From the NCBI GenBank assembly GCA_013696965.1, contig JACCXN010000016.1, positions 1-9,052 of the forward strand: a stretch of 9,052 nt of DNA, written 5' to 3'. The position numbers were made by a program, and so were the translations under genes. This DNA is from Bacteroidota bacterium. Lineage in GTDB: Bacteria; Bacteroidota; Bacteroidia; JACCXN01. How positions within the stretch are numbered: position 1 is the stretch's first letter; each line of letters begins with the position of its first letter. A model generated the notes under the pieces. That model did no database searches. It was not told the DNA's origin and worked only from the letters and a program-made list of their open reading frames with translations. Shown here one piece after another: positions 5,845-9,052 of the stretch.

Positions 5845-8040
5845 ATGAGAAAAATAAGTTCTTTAATATTTGTTATGCTAATCAACATAACAGTCTTTGC
5901 ACAAAATTATGTTCCAGGAGAAATAATTGTTAGAATTGATAAAGAAATTTCCGTCCAACAATTTGCTCAACAAATACAAACAGTTAATATAACACCAACA
6001 AAGGAACTGTCAAAAAGAATGAATATTTGGCTTTTTTCGTTTCCAACACAAATACCAATTGACACAGTAATTAATAGAGTTAAAAAAAATTCTAATGCTA
6101 TTTATGTTCAGCCCAATAGATTCGTTCAACAAAGAGCTAACAATCCAAACGACCCAAACTTCTCTAACCAATGGGGGCTAACAAAAATTAAAGCACCGCA
6201 GGCTTGGGACATTGTAACAGGTGGAACAACAGTAACAAATGAACGCATAGTAATAGCTGTAATTGACGGAGGTTTTGACCTAACTCACCCAGATATAGGT
6301 TATTGGCAAAATACTAACGAAATACCTAACAATGGAATTGATGATGACAATAATGGTTATATTGATGATTTCAATGGCTGGAATGCTTATAACAGCAATG
6401 GAAATATAATAATAGATAATCACGGAACGCACGTAGCAGGAATTGCAGGGGCACGGGGCAACAATGGAATCGGAATCAGCGGTGTTAACTGGAATATTGA
6501 AATAATGCCTATTATGGGTTCTTCAGGTACAGAATCTGTGGTCATTGAAGCATTAGGTTATGCTCTTGAAATGAGAACACTCTATAATCAAACTAATGGC
6601 GCACAAGGTGCTTTTATTGTTGTAACAAACGGTTCTTTTGGCGTTGATAAAGCAGACGCTGCAGATTATCCCCTTTGGTGTTCTATTTATGATGATTTAG
6701 GACAAGTAGGTATTTTAAATATTGCAGCTACAGCAAATGGAAATTGGGATGTAGATGAGAAAGGCGATGTTCCTACAACGTGTAGCAGTAACTTTTTAAT
6801 TTCAGTTACTAATACAGACCAAAATGATGACCTTCATAATAATGCTGCTTGGGGTAAAAATTCTATTGACCTTGCTGCACCTGGAACTGGTATTATTTCC
6901 ACACTGCCAAATAATAATTATGGTAATCTTACAGGCACTTCAATGGCAGCCCCTCACGTTGCGGGCGCAGTTGCTTTAATGTATGCTGCCGCCTGTGAAA
7001 AAATGATTTTAGATTATCGGAATAATCCTGCAGGGGTTGCTTTATCAATTAAACAATTCTTGCTGAATAACTCTGACCCTGTTTGGTATTTACTTCTTAA
7101 AATCGGCTATGGAAGACTGAATGTTTATAGAAGTATAATAAAGATGTTTGAACAATATGATTTAAGTTTATATGTAACGGGAACAGAAGCAGCTTCCAAA
7201 CAATATGACGCTATAAACTCCATTGTAGTTGAAAATTATTCTGTTGAAAACCATAATGTCACATTTCGTGCCGGGCAGTCAATTACTTTCCTGCCAGGGA
7301 CACATTTGAAACCTGAACCCGGGAAAACTATTCGTGCTTTTATTGATGAAGCAACTTTCGGTTGTGCAATTCCATATGAACCTCTTACTGTTGATTTATT
7401 AGCCCCTGAATATGCTTATTGTGCCAGTGGTAACTCCCCGATTACTTGTAATGCAATAGCAAGTGGTGGTAAAATTCCCTATAGTTATGTTTGGTACAGT
7501 CGTGTAATTACAAGCAACAACTGGTTAACACATAATTATAACAATCCAAATATTGAATTTCTTTCAAATGAGAGTTTTTATGTAAAAGTAGAAGTAACTG
7601 ATAACAGAGGAATTAGTGTAATGTCAGTAACAAAATTAATTACTTGTATAGAGGGAGGCAGAATTGCTTCAACTGATTCAACAACAAATCCTGATTTAGC
7701 CAAAATTGACCTGACAAAATATTCAACTTCTGAAACAAGCGAACAAACTACAAGTACTATTATTGAACAGAAGTATTTAAGACAAACATTTAATGTTTTT
7801 CCAAATCCTTCAATAGGTAATGTAAACATTGCTTTTACCTTGGAAAAATCTAGCAGAGTTACCTTACAATTAACTGACGCAAAAGGCAGCAAAGTAGCTG
7901 ACATTATCTATAACAAGCTATATGAAGCAGGAAATCATACTTTTGAATATGATGGGAAAAATTTAACTCCCGGTTTATATTTTTATAATATTACTACAGA
8001 TGAAGGCTCAAATGCTTTAAAATTAATCCTTACGAAATGA
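5845..8040 (+). CDS. Secreted subtilisin-like (S8) serine protease with T9SS type A sorting domain (second copy type)
   Basis: This is a 731-residue exported endopeptidase. Residues 1-20 are a signal peptide ending FAQ. Residues about 21-100 are a short propeptide (YVPGEIIVRID start), with maturation expected near NDPNFSNQWGL (from about 102). Catalytic residues are Asp141 (AVIDGGF), His193 (DNHGTHVAG), oxyanion Asn298 (ATANGN) and Ser366 (GTSMAAPHVAG), so it should be active. Residues about 460-502 carry VTFRAGQSITFLPGT...IRAFID, the same beta module as in the first subtilase. Residues about 513-602 look like an Ig/PKD or SprB-like domain (ITCNAIASGGKIPYSYVWY, FYVKVEVTD). Residues about 650-731 are a T9SS type A tail (FPNPSIGN, LTPGLYFYNI, LKLILTK). 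The propeptide and overall sequence differ clearly from the first subtilase, so it is not a recent duplicate. Its stop TGA overlaps the start of the barrel gene by 4 bp. Confidence 0.93.
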   Translation: MRKISSLIFVMLINITVFAQNYVPGEIIVRIDKEISVQQFAQQIQTVNITPTKELSKRMNIWLFSFPTQIPIDTVINRVKKNSNAIYVQPNRFVQQRANNPNDPNFSNQWGLTKIKAPQAWDIVTGGTTVTNERIVIAVIDGGFDLTHPDIGYWQNTNEIPNNGIDDDNNGYIDDFNGWNAYNSNGNIIIDNHGTHVAGIAGARGNNGIGISGVNWNIEIMPIMGSSGTESVVIEALGYALEMRTLYNQTNGAQGAFIVVTNGSFGVDKADAADYPLWCSIYDDLGQVGILNIAATANGNWDVDEKGDVPTTCSSNFLISVTNTDQNDDLHNNAAWGKNSIDLAAPGTGIISTLPNNNYGNLTGTSMAAPHVAGAVALMYAAACEKMILDYRNNPAGVALSIKQFLLNNSDPVWYLLLKIGYGRLNVYRSIIKMFEQYDLSLYVTGTEAASKQYDAINSIVVENYSVENHNVTFRAGQSITFLPGTHLKPEPGKTIRAFIDEATFGCAIPYEPLTVDLLAPEYAYCASGNSPITCNAIASGGKIPYSYVWYSRVITSNNWLTHNYNNPNIEFLSNESFYVKVEVTDNRGISVMSVTKLITCIEGGRIASTDSTTNPDLAKIDLTKYSTSETSEQTTSTIIEQKYLRQTFNVFPNPSIGNVNIAFTLEKSSRVTLQLTDAKGSKVADIIYNKLYEAGNHTFEYDGKNLTPGLYFYNITTDEGSNALKLILTK

Positions 8041-8648
8041 GAGTTTTTAAATATATTATTTTTTACTTATTTCTTTTTACAACCGCTTGCTTTGGTCAAG
8101 GTATTGGATTTCGTGGCGGAATTGAGTTTGCTAATCGAGAACAATTAAATAATGGTTTAGGCATAGGAACATATTTTACTTTCAATTCCTTTTCTGAAAA
8201 ATTTAATCTATTTGTTTCCTATGATTATTTTACAAAAAGAAATGAAATCTTTAGTAAAGATTTGCTAATGAATTATAAAAAACATAAATTTTCCATAGCT
8301 CCACTATATATTATGCCTTTGAAAGAGAAATTTGATTTTAAAGTTGGGCCTATGTTGAGTTATAATTCTGTTTTTGCAACTCACCAAGGTGTTGTATCAA
8401 GATGGTTGCTTAATTATTACTCCAAGTCAATTGGACTTGAAACAATTGTCAATCTACAAATAAAAAATGTATTAAAATTTCCATTAAATATTGACTTCTT
8501 TGTAACTCCGGCCTATCTAATTAATATTTCCAGAAAAATAGACGAAAATCCTGACCCTAGTGGTACAATCCCCGAATATGGTAATAATTTAATTAATATT
8601 ACTTTTCAAATGGGTTTAACTTATCACTTTAACAGACAAAAAGAATAA
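8037..8648 (+). CDS. Probable outer-membrane beta-barrel protein
   Basis: This is a 203-residue protein with a signal peptide (residues 1-21, ending CFGQ). The mature part alternates amphipathic strands with turns: IGFRGGIEFANR, GLGIGTYFTFN, FNLFVSYDYFT, HKFSIAPLYIMPL, FDFKVGPMLSYN, SIGLETIVNLQI, IDFFVTPAYLIN and ITFQMGLTYHFN. It ends in the aromatic-rich strand typical of barrel proteins. About eight strands at this length fit the small barrels of about 200 residues common in Bacteroidota. TTAC before the cleavage site could be read as a weak lipobox, but an SPase I site is more likely. The start overlaps the stop of the subtilase gene in an ATGA arrangement, so the two are probably translated together. 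A role as partner, receptor or anchor of the protease is inferred only from this pairing. Confidence 0.75.
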   Translation: MRVFKYIIFYLFLFTTACFGQGIGFRGGIEFANREQLNNGLGIGTYFTFNSFSEKFNLFVSYDYFTKRNEIFSKDLLMNYKKHKFSIAPLYIMPLKEKFDFKVGPMLSYNSVFATHQGVVSRWLLNYYSKSIGLETIVNLQIKNVLKFPLNIDFFVTPAYLINISRKIDENPDPSGTIPEYGNNLINITFQMGLTYHFNRQKE

Positions 8649-8673
8649 ACGCCAGCATCTATCACTTACAATA

Positions 8674-8877
8674 TTGACAATTAGAACATTAATATTATTT
8701 GTCCTTATTTCAAATGGAATTTTTGCCCAGACAAATTATAACTGCTATGGAACATAAAATAAATACAATAGCTATACAGGAATAGGAAATGAAGGCAAGC
8801 TGCTTATTCCCTTTCACACAGCCATAAGCACATTTACAATTCCCTCTAAAACCCATCTCACAATCCAAAAATTGTAA
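8674..8877 (+). pseudogene. Remnant of a secreted protein gene
   Basis: From a TTG at 8674 the frame reads TIRTLILFVLISNGIFAQ, a good signal peptide ending FAQ, then TNYNCYGT and TAA at 8755-8757. The frame continues open for another 39 codons (NKYNSYTGIGNEGKLL...) to the TAA at 8875-8877. There is no ATG at the start; ATTG at 8673-8676 could be an ATG with one extra T. YNSYTGIGN is weakly like the head repeats of surface fibre proteins. I read it as the decayed 5' end of a secreted protein gene; a chance frame is possible. Confidence 0.35.
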
Positions 8878-9052
8878 ATAAGCTTCTGTCTTTCCCACAA
8901 AAGTAGAAGAAGTTTGTTTTTTTCTCCCCCCTTTTAAAAAAAGTGAAACACCCAACCGCACGCTGCAATTGTCATCATTCATTGACGTTGTGCTGTTTGC
9001 AAATAATCGTGACTTTCTATGAAGTGAGAAATGCCAAGCGATAACATTGCAT
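8878..9052 (+). repeat. Diverged direct repeat, copy B, cut by the window end
   Basis: From the T-run at about 8915 to the last base, the blocks T-run/CTC, A-run, ATTCATT, GTTG, TGCTGTTT (8991-8998), TAATCGT and ATAACATTGCAT (9041-9052) repeat those at 5508-5656 in the same order and orientation. In copy A the last block opens the attC-like hairpin, so a second hairpin is expected just beyond the window. Nothing coding is seen here. Confidence 0.6.

Noticed and set aside
8710-8982. 90-codon minus-strand frame with a hydrophobic C-terminal stretch
   Set aside because: It opposes all neighbours, shows no recognisable domain, and covers repeat copy B and the signal-peptide remnant, whose + strand reading (LISNGIFAQ) makes more biological sense.

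Overview
The window looks like chromosomal accessory DNA from a member of the Bacteroidota. It is AT-rich. Several secreted proteins end in type IX secretion (T9SS) type A sorting domains, the lipoproteins have Bacteroidota-style signals, one gene is a fibre protein with repeated VGIGT beads, and one spacer carries a TAnnTTTG promoter box. Nearly every gene is on the + strand and nearly every product is exported.

Layout. Bases 1-1202 hold the 3' part of a tail-fibre-like surface protein, interrupted by one in-frame TGA. Bases 1266-1971 hold a broken signal-peptide ORF, an intact small lipoprotein and a 39-residue secreted ORF, packed end to end. Bases 2010-4616 encode a large subtilisin-like (S8) protease with a T9SS tail, followed after one base by a small lipoprotein (4618-4977). 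Bases 5009-5220 are a decayed lipoprotein gene with two frameshifts, one explained by a 4-bp tandem duplication. Bases 5221-5844 contain no gene but have structure: a perfect inverted repeat, a diverged repeat, and a long imperfect hairpin that resembles an integron attC site. Bases 5845-8040 encode a second T9SS subtilase, overlapping by 4 bp a probable outer-membrane beta-barrel gene (8037-8648). Bases 8649-9052 hold a remnant of a secreted ORF and then a second, truncated copy of the repeat that precedes the first barrel/protease unit.

How it fits together. Each intact subtilase has a signal peptide, an inhibitory-type propeptide, a complete Asp/His/Asn/Ser catalytic set, a shared beta-rich module and a T9SS tail, so both should be exported across the outer membrane. 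Each is closely followed by an envelope protein: a lipoprotein for the first, a beta-barrel for the second. The best candidate for something unusual is the 3.3-kb unit between the two repeat copies. It may be a cassette-like module carrying a protease/barrel pair and bounded by attC-like sites. No integrase, transposase, CRISPR array, rRNA or tRNA was seen, so the cassette reading is an inference.
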